A program made the position numbers and the translations under genes. Under the pieces are notes generated by a model, which saw only the letters and a program-made list of their open reading frames with translations, made no database searches and was not told the origin of the DNA. Positions 21,294 through 31,518 of a stretch of DNA of 64,000 nt are shown in pieces. Within the stretch, counting starts at the first letter, position 1, and every line of letters begins with the position of its first letter. Origin of the DNA: Mycoplasmoides gallisepticum (GTDB lineage: Bacteria; Bacillota_I; Bacilli_A; Mycoplasmatales; Mycoplasmoidaceae); assembly GCF_900476085.1 (NCBI RefSeq), contig NZ_LS991952.1, positions 682,001 through 746,000 of the forward strand. Reading direction: 5' to 3'.

Positions 21294-22604
21294 ATGACAA
21301 AATATATCGAAAATAATGCGCTTAGTACCTATACATTCAACCCAAAAGGTTTAAAAGCAATTATTTTTATAGGTGTCTTTAGTTCGTTAATTTCAATCGG
21401 ATTTTTAGTAATAGGTGGCGACGTTTCGCTAGGATTTAAAGTCTTCTTTAACTTTATCTGATATCCCTTTATTGGTTTGGGATATTGTATCTCCGCACTA
21501 GCTATTGGTTTTGATGTCTATACCCATAGACATCTTACTTTTAAACAGTACGTTTATAAAAACAGGTTCTTTTATCTCTGTTTTTATTTTTGTGCTGCTA
21601 TTAGTATTATCGTTTTTATCATCACCTTATCGGTTTTAAGAAGTACTAATAGTCATCTGGTAGAACTAGGAATTTTGGCTAATAAAAATGATCCGTTTTT
21701 AGGGTGAGGCACTAATCCTAAAAACTGATATGGATTCGTCTTTTTATATACATTAGTGCCTCTAGCTAACTACAATGTCATTGGGACAACATTCGTAGTC
21801 ACGTTGTTTTGATTCAATTTATTTGGATTCTTAATTATTAATTTCCTAAATAGAGTTGGCTTTTTCTGAAACACATTCCTAATTGTTATCTTAGTTACAT
21901 ATTGTTTTTTCTCTCACCTGTGCTTATCTGTAGCAACTGAAAACACAGAGATTGGTAAGAATAACCCATGACTTTTTAAAATCTTTAGGTATAGCGGAAT
22001 CATTAACACTATGACCTTATTTTACTTTGGGTTGTACATGATAAAATACATGAGGATTTGAAAATTCAAATACTCTGTTGCAACATTAGTTGTTTTAATC
22101 GTATCAGCAATCGTTGCTCAAACTGTTTTAGACTTTACCTACTATAAAAAGATCGCATTCGATTTTATCTTAGCTAACGCTTATGCTTCACCATTAATCT
22201 TAATCTTATCTTGATTATGATTAAATACCTTTTTAGGTTACAACTTAGAGAATAAGAAATCTAAGTCGAAGTTTATCCATCGATTCAACCGGTTTACTAA
22301 CCATATTGGTTTTTGCTATCCAATCTGATTCCAACTAGTGGGATGAACATCAACCTTTATCTTTGGTTATTTATTTATTAATATCATCGCTAAGGTTGAT
22401 ATCAACCCTTCATGATACCAAGGTTTGCGATTATCATTTAAATTAAATGCTTATCAGAATAATGTGATCTTTATTAGCTTAATGTTCTTTAATATGTTCG
22501 TTGTGCCGGTGGCATATTACTACCCGGCTAAGTTTATGGTTTATCTTTTAAATAAGATTGATCATAAGATCAAAACCAAACATAAAAACCAAGTAAATAA
22601 ATAA
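21294..22604 (+). CDS. Polytopic membrane protein, unrecognised
   Basis: 436 residues, Phe/Ile/Trp-rich, with about 10-12 predicted membrane helices spread over the whole length and many TGA-Trp codons. I do not recognise a family; no ABC permease, MFS or PTS motif is visible. The C-terminus is basic (KIDHKIKTKHKNQVNK). The start ATG at 21294 is divergent from rsmI (64 nt between starts). It is followed at once by a bidirectional terminator, so it is transcribed alone. A transport or lipid-handling role is possible but not shown. Confidence 0.8.
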
Positions 22605-22632
22605 AAAGATGAGCTTTTGATAGCTCATCTTT
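22605..22632. terminator. Bidirectional terminator
   Basis: An 11-bp AAAGATGAGCT/AGCTCATCTTT stem with a 6-nt loop between convergent genes (21294-22604 plus and 22669-23082 minus), with T runs on both sides. Confidence 0.88.
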
Positions 22633-22668
22633 AGTTTTTATTAAATCTGATTGGTAACTTTTAAAATA

Positions 22669-23082
22669 CTATTTTAAAGTGAATTTCTCATCAACTACGA
22701 TTCTTCCAGATAATGAGTTGAATACTGGACAAACCTTGTGAGCGTATTTAATAATTTCTTTTACTTCTTCTAATGATTTGTTAGATTTAACAACTCATTC
22801 GATTTCGATCTTTCTTAAACCGTAGTATTCATCTTGAGGTTCAGGGTCTCTTCAAGCTTGAACTTTCATTTCTAGATCTTCAAGTTGTAAACCGAATAGT
22901 TTTGGACCATAATAACTGATCACACTTAGTTCGCAACCCATTAAACCGTTCATCATTAGTTCTAATGGAGATGGTCCTTTAGTTGCTGATGAATCCATTA
23001 ATAGTTCATGCTTGGGAGTTTTACCTGTCACTGTGCGATCAGGATTTAATTTTGCTGTAAATGCGTATTCTTTTTTAGCCAT
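22669..23082 (-). CDS. OsmC/Ohr family peroxide reductase
   Basis: 137 residues with the OsmC fold. The two redox cysteines are visible: Cys50 in MNGLMGCELSV and Cys118 in HKVCPVFNSL, the usual spacing of a resolving and a peroxidatic Cys pair. It should detoxify organic or inorganic peroxides in the cytosol, useful in a catalase-free mycoplasma. Homologous to the MG427/MPN625 protein as I recall. The residues after position 76 need TGA read as Trp. Single gene between two terminators. Confidence 0.9.
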
Positions 23083-23120
23083 AATATATAATTTTTCTTA
23101 TTTTTTTATAACATAATAAT

Positions 23121-23150
23121 AAAAAACTAGCGTTATATTACGCTAGTTTT
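23121..23150 (-). terminator. Terminator of rpmB
   Basis: A 10-bp AAAACTAGCG/CGCTAGTTTT stem with an 8-nt loop and a T6 run on the minus strand, 22 nt after the rpmB stop. Confidence 0.88.
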
Positions 23151-23171
23151 ACTATTTAATTTAAATGAAAA

Positions 23172-23366
23172 CTATGCCAATAGGTCTAGTTTTCTTAATG
23201 TTCTGATCGTTCTAGCTGAAACTTTAACAGTTAATGTACCACGATCAGTTTTTACTTTAACTTTTTGTAGGTTTAAGTTTCAACGACGCTTGGTAATGTT
23301 TAAAGCATGAGAACGATTATTTCCTGCTAAAGGACCAAGCCCGGTTAGATCATCTCTACGAGCCAT
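23172..23366 (-). CDS. rpmB: 50S ribosomal protein L28
   Basis: 64 residues starting [20 protein letters not shown] and continuing [14 protein letters not shown], with one TGA-Trp. This matches L28 (normally about 62-78 residues), a large-subunit protein near the E site. The C-terminal [16 protein letters not shown] is the conserved end. No CxxC zinc pair is present in the part that carries it in zinc-binding L28 variants. Monocistronic with a strong terminator. Confidence 0.93.
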
Positions 23367-23443
23367 ATTTAATTTATTATTTTTATACCTTAACTATTTT
23401 AACATATCAGCAATAGTTTTTTTAAATATTTTAAAATCTTCTT

Positions 23444-24082
23444 ATGCTTAAGAAATTAACTATCAACCAGGTTGATCATAAACTAGTCAACCAGATTGCA
23501 AAACTTATTTTTAATAAGTTTAACCTACATAAGAATATCATCCCGTTTTTATTAAAGCATAAGATTGAAAAACTATTTACTTACTGAGCTTTAATGAAAG
23601 CAACGATGGTTATTGTTGATCAAGCTAATAAGAACATCTTAATCTATTCAGATAACCCTGATCAGATTAATAAGAAATACCAGCAAGAATATATTAACTT
23701 AATGAACACTTTTCAATACGTTGAAACCAACGATGAGAAAAGTGCAACGACATCAATCATTCACCGTTTTAAATCCTTATTATCACGCTATGAAACATTG
23801 ATGTTAAATCAAGAAGTAGCAACTGATATCAAAAACTTGAATCAGATCTTATTATTACTGAGTGATGATCAGTCGTTCTTAAATAATGCTAAAGAACTAA
23901 TCCAATCTGAACAAGAGCTATTTGCTTTTAGTGCTTCACATCTTAATTATCTTGATTATGAAAATAACAAGATGTATCAGATCATCAATATCCCTTTAAT
24001 GATTAATAATATGCAAATTAAAGATGTCAATCAAGAAGATGTTGTGATCTATCTTTATTCAACAAAACAAGCGGTTGATTAA
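23444..24082 (+). CDS. Hypothetical cytosolic protein
   Basis: 212 residues, no signal peptide or membrane segment, rich in Ile, Leu, Asn and Gln. Start ATG at 23444 gives MLKKLTINQVDHKLVNQI; one TGA-Trp lies near residue 48 (TYWALMKATMV). The middle (RFKSLLSRYETLMLNQEVATDIKNLNQILLLLSDD) looks like paired amphipathic helices and the C-terminus (IINIPLMINNMQIKDVNQEDVVIYLYSTKQ) like a small alpha-beta part. I do not recognise a family. It is transcribed towards pvpA and shares a terminator hairpin with it. Confidence 0.75.
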
Positions 24083-24108
24083 TAAATTTACTTACAAATA
24101 ATAAAAAA

Positions 24109-24140
24109 AAACAGTTCATTTTCTAGGAAATGAACTGTTT
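24109..24140. terminator. Terminator between the 23444 gene and pvpA
   Basis: A 13-bp AAACAGTTCATTT/AAATGAACTGTTT stem with a 6-nt loop. The T run is long (T9) on the minus strand, so it mainly ends pvpA; it can also serve the plus-strand gene. Confidence 0.9.
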
Positions 24141-24168
24141 TCAAATTTAGAGCTAATCTATTGGTTAA

Positions 24169-25257
24169 TTAAGCTCGATTTGGTCCTCCATTTGGTCTTG
24201 GACCCATTGGCCGTGGGCCTTGAGGATTATTTGGCTTTGGACGTGGTCCTGGCTGGTTAGCTTGTGGGCTGTTAGGTCTGACACCAGCTGGTTGAGGACG
24301 AGGATTGCCTTGAGGGTTCATTGGTCTTGGACCTTGTTGGTTTTGTGGACCATTTGGCATTGGTCTTGGTTGGTTAGATCTACCAGCTCCCATTGGACGT
24401 GGGCCAGCTGGTTGAGGACGTGGTTGAGAATTTTGTGGGCTGTTAGGTCTGACACCAGCTGGTTGAGGACGAGGATTGCCTTGAGGGTTCATTGGTCTTG
24501 GACCTTGTTGGTTTTGTGGACCATTTGGCATGGGTCTTGGTTGGTTAGATCCACCAGCTCCCATTGGACGTGGGCCAGCTTGTTGAGGACGTGGTTGACC
24601 TGGATGAGCATTCATCGGACGTGGTCCGTGTTGTGAATGACCAGCTTGGTTTGGACCTAATAACTTAGGACTACCCATTGGTAAAGGAGCTGGACGCATT
24701 CCCGTTGGTTGTTGACTAGGAGGTAATAAATCACCTTGAGCTTCTTCAGTACCTGCAGCTTGAGTAGTGCTAGCTACATCAGTTGTTACTAATTGTGTGC
24801 CAATTAATCGTTCAGTCTTAACTTCAGCTTGTTGAGTTGGAGTGGCTTCAACATTTTCTTCAGCTTGTTCTTCTTGTGCCACTTCTTCTTCTTCAGCATC
24901 TTGAAGTGCAGTAAGCATTTCATTTGTTTTACGTCTAGTTTTAACAAAGAATGTTGCACCTAATGCAAGTAATACAATCCCTACTACAAGTCCAGCAGCT
25001 GCTCCTGTAATCTGTAAGTAACCAAGTGTACTTAGTTGGTAATTTGGTAACATGTTGATTAAGAAGGCAAACGTACTAATCTTTTTAGTTGTTGTGACTT
25101 CTTGGCCATTCATCATCTCTGTAACTTCTACTGAGTTAATTGGGCTTGCTATAACTGCTGTTAGTGCAATCCCTGACAATAGAATAAGAGCCCCAATAGC
25201 CATTAAAACCATCGATATGATCTTATGTTTTTTTAATTTATTTAACTCTTGCCCCAT
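24169..25257 (-). CDS. pvpA: PvpA-type proline-rich size-variable cytadhesin
   Basis: 362 residues. Two hydrophobic segments are visible: residues 14-36 and about 82-106 (TGAAAGLVVGIVLLALGATFFV). An acidic stretch (AEEEEVAQEEQAEENVE) follows, then a Pro/Gln/Asn/Gly-rich C-terminal half made of PRPM, PRPQ and PNGPQNQQGPRPMNPQG elements. Two near-identical 57-residue direct repeats and a run of four GAA codons match the published features of the M. gallisepticum phase- and size-variable surface protein PvpA. It is surface exposed and implicated in adherence. It lies 130 nt downstream of fusA; a leader hairpin (GTATC/GATAC) precedes the start. Confidence 0.9.
   Translation of the reverse strand: MGQELNKLKKHKIISMVLMAIGALILLSGIALTAVIASPINSVEVTEMMNGQEVTTTKKISTFAFLINMLPNYQLSTLGYLQITGAAAGLVVGIVLLALGATFFVKTRRKTNEMLTALQDAEEEEVAQEEQAEENVEATPTQQAEVKTERLIGTQLVTTDVASTTQAAGTEEAQGDLLPPSQQPTGMRPAPLPMGSPKLLGPNQAGHSQHGPRPMNAHPGQPRPQQAGPRPMGAGGSNQPRPMPNGPQNQQGPRPMNPQGNPRPQPAGVRPNSPQNSQPRPQPAGPRPMGAGRSNQPRPMPNGPQNQQGPRPMNPQGNPRPQPAGVRPNSPQANQPGPRPKPNNPQGPRPMGPRPNGGPNRA
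24263..24600 (-). repeat. Two 171-bp direct repeats in pvpA
   Basis: Copies at about 24263-24429 and 24434-24600 have a 171-bp period (57 codons) and differ at only a handful of bases. They encode the PRP-rich unit ending GVRPNSPQ. Repeats of this kind allow size changes by recombination or slippage, which is known for pvpA between strains. Confidence 0.93.
24883..24894 (-). repeat. (GAA)4 tract in pvpA
   Basis: Four consecutive GAA codons (TTC x4 on the plus strand) within the acidic segment. Published work links a GAA tract in pvpA to phase variation through a nonsense change; here the frame is intact. Confidence 0.7.
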
Positions 25258-25387
25258 TTTAGTATGTTTCTTGTATCACTATCTGTAATTTTTTATAGAT
25301 ACGCTATCTTGTAGATATTCTAAATAATTAAAAAGATGTTTTGCACAAAAATTCGAAAATATATAGATATTTTTGTCCTTAAAATAG

Positions 25388-27469
25388 CTATGCTGTTTTA
25401 TTCTTTTTAGCTTTGTCTTCAATAACCTTTTCAACAACTGATTTTGGTGCTTCAGCGTAGTGTGAGAATTGCATGATGTAATTACCACGACCTTGGGTAA
25501 ATGATCTTAGATCAGTCGCATAACCAAACATCTCACTTAAAGGAACTTTAGCTTTAATTACTTGAACATTATCACGTGATTCAGTTCCTTCAATCATTCC
25601 TCTTCTTGAAGAGATATCACCCATTGTGTCTCCGAAGTACTGTTCAGGAACAGTTACTTCGATCGCCATAATTGGTTCTAATAATGCTGGTTGACAACGT
25701 TTACCAGCTTCTTTTAATGCCATTGAAGCAGCAATCTTATAAGCCATTTCATTTGAGTCGACATCGTGGTATGAACCATCAAATAAACTAGCTTTAATAT
25801 CGATCATCGGATAACCAGCTAATGGACCGTTGTTCATAGCAGCCTCTAGACCTGCTTTAACTGATTTAATGTATTCTTTAGGAATCTTACCACCAACGAT
25901 CTTATCTTCGAATTCAAAACCTTTATCGTGGTTAGGTTCAAAAGTAATCACAACGTGACCGTATTGACCACGACCACCTGATTGCTTAATGTATTTACCT
26001 TCAACATCAGCTTTGGCTTTTAAAGTTTCACGATAACTTACTTGTGGAGCACCAACATTAACATCAACTTTAAATTCACGTCTTAAACGGTCAACTAAGA
26101 TATCAAGGTGTAATTCCCCCATCCCAGCAATAATCGTTTGACCAGTTTCTTCATCAGTGTATGTTCTAAACGTTGGGTCTTCTTCAGCTAACTTAGATAA
26201 TGAGATCCCCATCTTTTCTTGGTCAGCTTTTGTCTTTGGTTCAACTGCTAATGAGATAACAGGTTGAGCAAAGGTCATTGATTCTAATGTTAGATTTTGG
26301 TTTTCTGAAGCGATTGTATCACCAGTTGTAGTATCTTTTAATCCCACGATCGCACAGATATCACCAGCGCGAATCTCATCGATCTCATCACGTTGCTGAG
26401 CGTGCATCTTCACAATTCTTGATACTCTTTCTTTCTTGTCTTTAGTGGTATTAATCACATAAGAACCTGAAGTTAGAACACCAGAGTAAACTCGAACAAA
26501 GGTTAGACGACCAACAAACGGGTCAGTAGCCACTTTAAATGCTAGACCAACAAATGGTGCATCATCACTAGTAGGGATCTGTACTTCTTCACCAACTTTA
26601 TAACCTTTTGCTGGAGGTACATCGATTGGTGAAGGTAAGTAGTCAACCACAGCATCTAATAAAGGTTTAACCCCTTTATTCTTAAATGCAGTACCACATA
26701 AAACTGGGAATAAAGTTGATGAAACAACACCTTTTCTAATACAAGATTTAATCTCTGCTTTAGAGATCTCTTGACCATCTAGGTATTTTTCCATTACTGC
26801 TTCATCAAAAGTCACAATCTCATCTAACATATGATTGTGCGCTTTTTTTGCTTCTTCTAAGTATTCTGCAGGAATCTCTTTAGTTTCATAGTTTTCATTC
26901 TCACCACCATCAAAGAAGTAAGCTTTCATCTCAACTAAATCAATGATTCCAACAAAATCATTTTCAGCTCCAATTGGTAATTGGATCGGAACTGATTTAA
27001 CACCTAGTCTTGAGTGGATTGAGTCAACTGATCTTTGGAAGTTAGCCCCGGTTTTGTCCATCTTGTTAACAAACACTATTCTAGGTACTTCGTATCGACT
27101 AGCTTGACGTCAAACTGTTTCAGTTTGAGGTTCTACACCCATTTGGGCATCTAATACTGCTACTGCACCATCTAACACTCTTAGTGAACGTTCAACTTCA
27201 ACCGTAAAGTCAACGTGTCCAGGAGTATCAATTAAGTTAAGTTGGCAGTCTTTTCAAGTAACTGAAGTCGCTGCAGATGTAATAGTAATCCCACGCTCTT
27301 TTTCTTGGGCCATCCAGTCCATTACTGATGCCCCATCGTGAGTTTCACCGATCTTATGGGTTTTTCCAGAGTGGAATAAAATTCTTTCAGAAGTTGTTGT
27401 TTTACCAGCATCAATGTGCGCCATGATACCGAAATTTCTGAACTTTTCTAAAGGATATTGTCTTGCCAT
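25388..27469 (-). CDS. fusA: Translation elongation factor G
   Basis: 693 residues. G1 motif AHIDAGKTT near residue 17, switch [10 protein letters not shown] and [10 protein letters not shown] for guanine recognition, then the EF-G domains II-V including GMGELHLDI and the C-terminal [13 protein letters not shown] motif. A GTPase that drives tRNA-mRNA translocation. A TGA-Trp at 27251-27253 (VTWKDCQLNL) and another near 27107 would split the gene under the standard code. Third gene of the rpsL-rpsG-fusA str operon, 14 nt after rpsG. Confidence 0.98.
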
Positions 27470-27483
27470 AAATATTTCTTAAA

Positions 27484-27951
27484 TTACATTCTCATATGAG
27501 CAAACGCTTTATTAGCTTCTGCCATCTTGTGCGTATCTTCACGTTTTTTCACTGAAGCTCCAGTGTTATTTGAAGCATCAATAATTTCGTTAGCAATCTT
27601 ATCTAACATTGTTTTTTCATGACGTTTTCTTGAAAGTGTTACTAATCATCTAAGCGCTAAAGTAACTTTTCTTTCAGGACTTACATCAGTAGGCACTTGG
27701 TAGTTAGCACCCGCAATTCGACGAACTTTAAGTTCAAGTCTTGGCATAATGTTTTCTACTGCTTTGTTGAAGATTTCTAACGGATCTTTTTGGGTTTTTT
27801 GAGCAATTAGATCAAATGAACCGTATAAAATCTTCTGAGCAATCCCTTTTTTACCATCCAACATGATCGCATTGATTGCTCTAGTAACCAGTACTGAGTT
27901 ATAAACTGGGTCTGGTAATACTTTTCTTTTTTCTGCTCGATTCTTACGCAT
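27484..27951 (-). CDS. rpsG: 30S ribosomal protein S7
   Basis: 155 residues, standard length, with the S7 core ([51 protein letters not shown]). It nucleates assembly of the 30S head by binding 16S rRNA. It has one TGA-Trp ([12 protein letters not shown]). It follows rpsL by 9 nt and precedes fusA by 14 nt in the str operon. Confidence 0.97.
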
Positions 27952-27960
27952 ATCTTAGTC

Positions 27961-28386
27961 CTATTTCTTCTTATCTGCCTTTGGACGTTTTGCACCATAT
28001 GCAGAACGTTGTTGTCTTCTTTTATCTACACCAGTTGTATCTAAAGTACCACGAACGATATGATATCTTACCCCTGGTAAGTCCTTAACACGGCCACCTC
28101 TGATTAGAACAACTGAGTGTTCTTGTAAGTTATGACCTTCACCTGGGATATAAGCTAATACTTCCATACCATTAGTTAGTTTTACCTTAGCGTACTTACG
28201 TAACGCCGAGTTAGGTTTTTTAGGTGTCATGGTTCCCACACGGGTACATACACCACGTTTGAATGGTGATGATTTACTAGTCACCTTCTTTTCAAGAGTG
28301 TTTAAATTAACTTGCAAAGCAGGAGATTTGGATTTCTTAACCTTGTGTCTTCTTGGTTTTCTAATTAATTGTGCAATTGTTGCCAT
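27961..28386 (-). CDS. rpsL: 30S ribosomal protein S12
   Basis: 141 residues. [49 protein letters not shown] and the start [12 protein letters not shown] are diagnostic. The decoding-centre Lys in [11 protein letters not shown] and the PGVRYH loop are intact, so there is no sign of streptomycin-resistance changes there. First gene of the str operon, 19 nt after rpsD. Confidence 0.98.
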   Translation of the reverse strand: MATIAQLIRKPRRHKVKKSKSPALQVNLNTLEKKVTSKSSPFKRGVCTRVGTMTPKKPNSALRKYAKVKLTNGMEVLAYIPGEGHNLQEHSVVLIRGGRVKDLPGVRYHIVRGTLDTTGVDKRRQQRSAYGAKRPKADKKK

Positions 28387-28405
28387 CTGTGTATTTATCT
28401 CCTAA

Positions 28406-29029
28406 CTATTTAACTAAACGTTTGTAGTACTCTACAACGTATGTTTCATTAACATCAGCAGGTAGTTCATTACGTTCTGGATATCTAACATAAGTTCCTG
28501 ATAACGCTTTTTTGTTAACTTCAACAAATGGAGCTACAGCTTTAGATTCTAAAGCTAATTTTACTAATGGTAAATTGTGTGCTCTTGGTTTTAGTTCAAC
28601 TACTGAACCTAAACTAATTAAAGCACTTGGAATATCAAAGGTTTTGCCATTAACTAAAACGTGACCATGACTAACTAGTTGTCTAGCCCCTCTTCTAGTT
28701 GGCGCAAACCCCATTCTGAAAACTAGATTATCTAATCTAGATTCTAGCGTTCTAAATAAGTTCATGGTTAAGATCCCACTCATCTTTTTAGATACGGCAA
28801 ATAATCTTCTGAACTGACGGTCGTTTAAACCATACATGAATTGCATCTTTTGCTTTTCTTGTAATTGTTCACCGTAGTTAGATAATTTAGGACGGATTAA
28901 AGACCCGTGTTGTCCAGGAACTTTAACACCTTTTTTTGATTTATTATTCGTAAATTCTTTACCAGATTCAAGAATTGAAAAATTCAATCTTCTGGCTTTA
29001 CGATAAATGCTGCCTGTATAACGTGACAT
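28406..29029 (-). CDS. rpsD: 30S ribosomal protein S4
   Basis: 207 residues with the S4 N-terminal domain (MSRYTGSIYRKARRLNFS) and the S4 RNA-binding module (RLDNLVFRMGFAPTRRGARQLVSHGHVLVNGK). It is a primary 16S binding protein and, in many bacteria, an autogenous repressor. It has no in-frame TGA. It is preceded by a structured leader of about 200 nt and followed by rpsL after 19 nt, so it may be the first gene of a longer rpsD-rpsL-rpsG-fusA transcript; this order differs from M. pneumoniae, where I recall rpsD next to hmw1. Confidence 0.98.
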   Translation of the reverse strand: MSRYTGSIYRKARRLNFSILESGKEFTNNKSKKGVKVPGQHGSLIRPKLSNYGEQLQEKQKMQFMYGLNDRQFRRLFAVSKKMSGILTMNLFRTLESRLDNLVFRMGFAPTRRGARQLVSHGHVLVNGKTFDIPSALISLGSVVELKPRAHNLPLVKLALESKAVAPFVEVNKKALSGTYVRYPERNELPADVNETYVVEYYKRLVK

Positions 29030-29243
29030 TTATATGAAAATCCTTGTTTATGTGAATTGTTTTTAGTACACGCAAACAAACAAGATATATAAAACTAATT
29101 CTTAAATAATAAAAAGGTGTTAAGCGTTTTCAGTATAATCAGCCTACCTAGTAACGAACGTAATAGCTTGTTAATTGTTAAGCTATTACGCACCCTTTGT
29201 TTTAGTTTAATATTAGTTTGCTGAACGTGCAGTATATATTATA
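29030..29243 (-). promoter_or_regulatory. rpsD promoter and structured leader
   Basis: A TATAAT box at 29238-29243 is followed by a leader of about 200 nt. It contains a perfect 11-bp hairpin (CGTAATAGCTT/AAGCTATTACG, 29159-29190). This is enclosed by GGTGCG (29194-29189) that can pair with CG-TTAA-CACC (29126-29116), and the closing stem is followed by T5. The arrangement resembles a leader target for autogenous control by S4, or an attenuator. Confidence 0.6.
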
Positions 29244-29382
29244 TAACAAAATGCTATTTCTAATTCAAATATTTACAAATTTGAATTAGTTAATAATCCC
29301 TTGATCAAATAAATTAGGAATTATTAGCTTATTTTAATTTTGTTATTAGAGAGTTTTAATAATATAAAAGATCTTTTAATGA

Positions 29383-31239
29383 TTAAAGTGCAGTGTTAAC
29401 GTAGAAGCTAAATTCTTGAGCACCTTCACCCATAGAAGCTAATCTAGCTTGGTTATCAGATGTAATTGATCTTACCATTTGGTTTAGGTAGAATGCAGAT
29501 CTCTTGTCTTGACCAGCACCGTTTTTAGGTAAGCTTGCAGTTGCAGCTACTAATCTCTTAAGTTCAATTTTAACTTCAGTGAATAAATCTGTATCTGCTG
29601 CATCAGAAGTGCTAGCAGCGGTTAATTTATCAATTTCAGTATCGTTTAAACCATTTAGAGCTTGACTGTTAACAAAGATACCAACACCTTCCATTCATGT
29701 TGTGTTAGTCATTTTGTAAACATTGATGAAGTCGCTTAAGCTAGTGTAATTTGCAGAAACTAGAGTTTTAACATCATCTAATTGAGTTTTAAGATCGTTT
29801 ACAGAGCGGAATAAACCTTTAACAGCAAATCCTGGCATGTTGGCAGAATTACCATAAAGAGCGTTCACTAATCTTGTTAATATAGGTTTTGAAGTTTCAT
29901 TAGCTTTAGCAGCAGCCATTTCTAATTTAGATTGTTGGTTGTTTGTTTTTGTAACGATTGGACTATTTGCTCATTGATCAGTTTGTGCTTTAACATCGTT
30001 TAAAGCTTTAACAGTTTCATCGTATCTTTGTTTGATTGTTGAATTTTTATTAACGTTAGTTAATAGTAAAGTTTCAAGACCTTCTCTATTAGTTGAAGGT
30101 GTAGTTAATAAAACTGCATTAATTGCACCATCAATAATTCTTAGTTCACGGCTGATTAATAGAGCAGTAATGTTTCCGAATAATTGGAAGACGTTTTGAT
30201 CTGTTGTATTCATAGCAAATTGCCCACCTAAGAAACCATTTAAAGCTTCAAAGAATCTAGCTAAGTCGTTGTATGAATTACCTGCAACTGGTTTAGCAAA
30301 ATTATAAACATCTACGTTCATTAATTTATAAAGAGTGCTTAAACCTTGATTAGCTTCAGCTAATTCTTCAAAACTCTTCTTAGTTGTATCAAAAGTTTTA
30401 GATTGACCTAGTGCTGTCCCCAATGCGTTGTAAACTGTAAATAGAGCTTTAGCCTTAGTTTCTAAGTCAGTCTTACCTGTTCTTAAATCTTCTAATGAAG
30501 CGGTACCGTCTCTTAAGTTTTTACTACCTTCAAATTTTAATACTTCATCAAATTTAGCTTTGAAATCCGTATAGAATTTCATTAATCCCATTTCTGCAGT
30601 AGTTTTTTCACTATTCATCTTAGCTTTTACAATTGCATCAAAATGCTTTCATACACCAGAAAGCATTGTCATCATAGCAGTCTCAGATGTTGATCCGCTA
30701 GCTGCAGTTCCAGCAGCTGCGCTTCCTTGTGTAGAACTACTTTGACTGCCACTATTTGAAGAAGATGCACCACTTCCACCAGCTGTGTTAGCTTGTGAAG
30801 AATCGCTTTGACCACTAGTATTTGAAGATGATCCGCCGCTTCCAGTAGATGTAGTTTCTCCTCCTTGAGAGCCACTTCCAGCACTGCTACTTGCAGAAGA
30901 TCCACTGCTTCCAGATCCACCAGCAGCAGCAGTTCCTGTACCACCAGTATTACCAGTTCCTGTAGAAGCTTCAGCTCCAGCAGCTTCACTACCAGCAGCA
31001 CCTGCAGCAGGAGCCATAGTAACAGTTGGAGCAGTTTTTGGCAACTGTAATGAATTTTCTACAACGTTTTTAACTTGGTTAATTGTTCCGATATTACCAA
31101 ATGCTGCTTTTCTAAAATCAGCGTCTGCAGCAAAGTTGTATTTAGTTCTACTCATAGCTTCTGCACACGAAGTTAGTAAAACTCCACCCGCAAGAGGTAA
31201 AACAGCCCCTAAACTAAAAAATATTTTTGATCTTTTCAT
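29383..31239 (-). CDS. Surface lipoprotein with Ser/Gly/Ala-rich linker
   Basis: 618 residues. The signal peptide MKRSKIFFSLGAVLPLAGGVLLTSC ends in a lipobox Cys at residue 25. Residues about 80-190 are a low-complexity run of Ser, Gly, Ala and Thr (GGTGTAAAGGSGSSGSSASS and similar), a flexible or possibly size-variable stalk. After it, residues 195-618 form a helical Asn/Lys/Leu-rich domain with no motif I recognise. It is not a VlhA-type haemagglutinin, whose proline-rich N-terminus is absent. Several TGA-Trp codons join the pieces. A leader of about 140 nt with a long inverted repeat lies upstream. Confidence 0.85.
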
Positions 31240-31292
31240 ATTTACTATTATTTATTATTTTCTTATATTTGTTAATTAATTTCAAAAATTTG

Positions 31293-31389
31293 TTTACTTA
31301 ATAATGCCAAAAAACAAAATTCTTTGTAACAATAAGCATATTCTAATCAAATATTGCTTCAGTTTGTATGAATTATTAAGTAAATTATA
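31293..31389 (-). promoter_or_regulatory. Promoter and long inverted repeat upstream of the 31239 lipoprotein
   Basis: TATAAT at 31384-31389 (minus). A perfect 13-bp inverted repeat, TTTACTTAATAAT (31293-31305) and ATTATTAAGTAAA (31372-31384), frames a 66-nt interval that contains a smaller AAGCATATT/AATATTGCTT hairpin. One arm touches the -10 box and the expected start site, so the repeat could be an operator or an RNA structure. Confidence 0.45.
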
Positions 31390-31518
31390 CTCATTTAATA
31401 TTCATTCCAAATTATCTATGATTTGATCTTTTAGACAGATAAATCTGATGAACATAACTAAATTATAGCAACATTATTCAGGTTTTTCAAACAATATATA
31501 CATTATCTATATAGATAA

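Noticed and set aside
24263-24600. Repeated units that might be taken for a CRISPR array
   Set aside because: Only two 171-bp units, in frame, inside a proline-rich protein with no spacers of uniform length and no cas genes.
24220-24636. Plus-strand 138-residue Trp/Arg/Ser-rich ORF opposite pvpA
   Set aside because: It is the antisense shadow of the proline-rich pvpA repeats; its composition is explained entirely by the repeat codons on the other strand.
30865-31050. Plus-strand Ser/Thr-rich ORF opposite the low-complexity lipoprotein
   Set aside because: A shadow of the Ser/Gly/Ala repeat region; no ribosome-binding site or promoter fits it.
29383-31239. VlhA haemagglutinin family assignment for the low-complexity lipoprotein
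   Set aside because: The proline-rich N-terminus and known VlhA segments are absent; the linker is Ser/Gly/Ala-rich and the C-terminal domain does not resemble VlhA as I know it.
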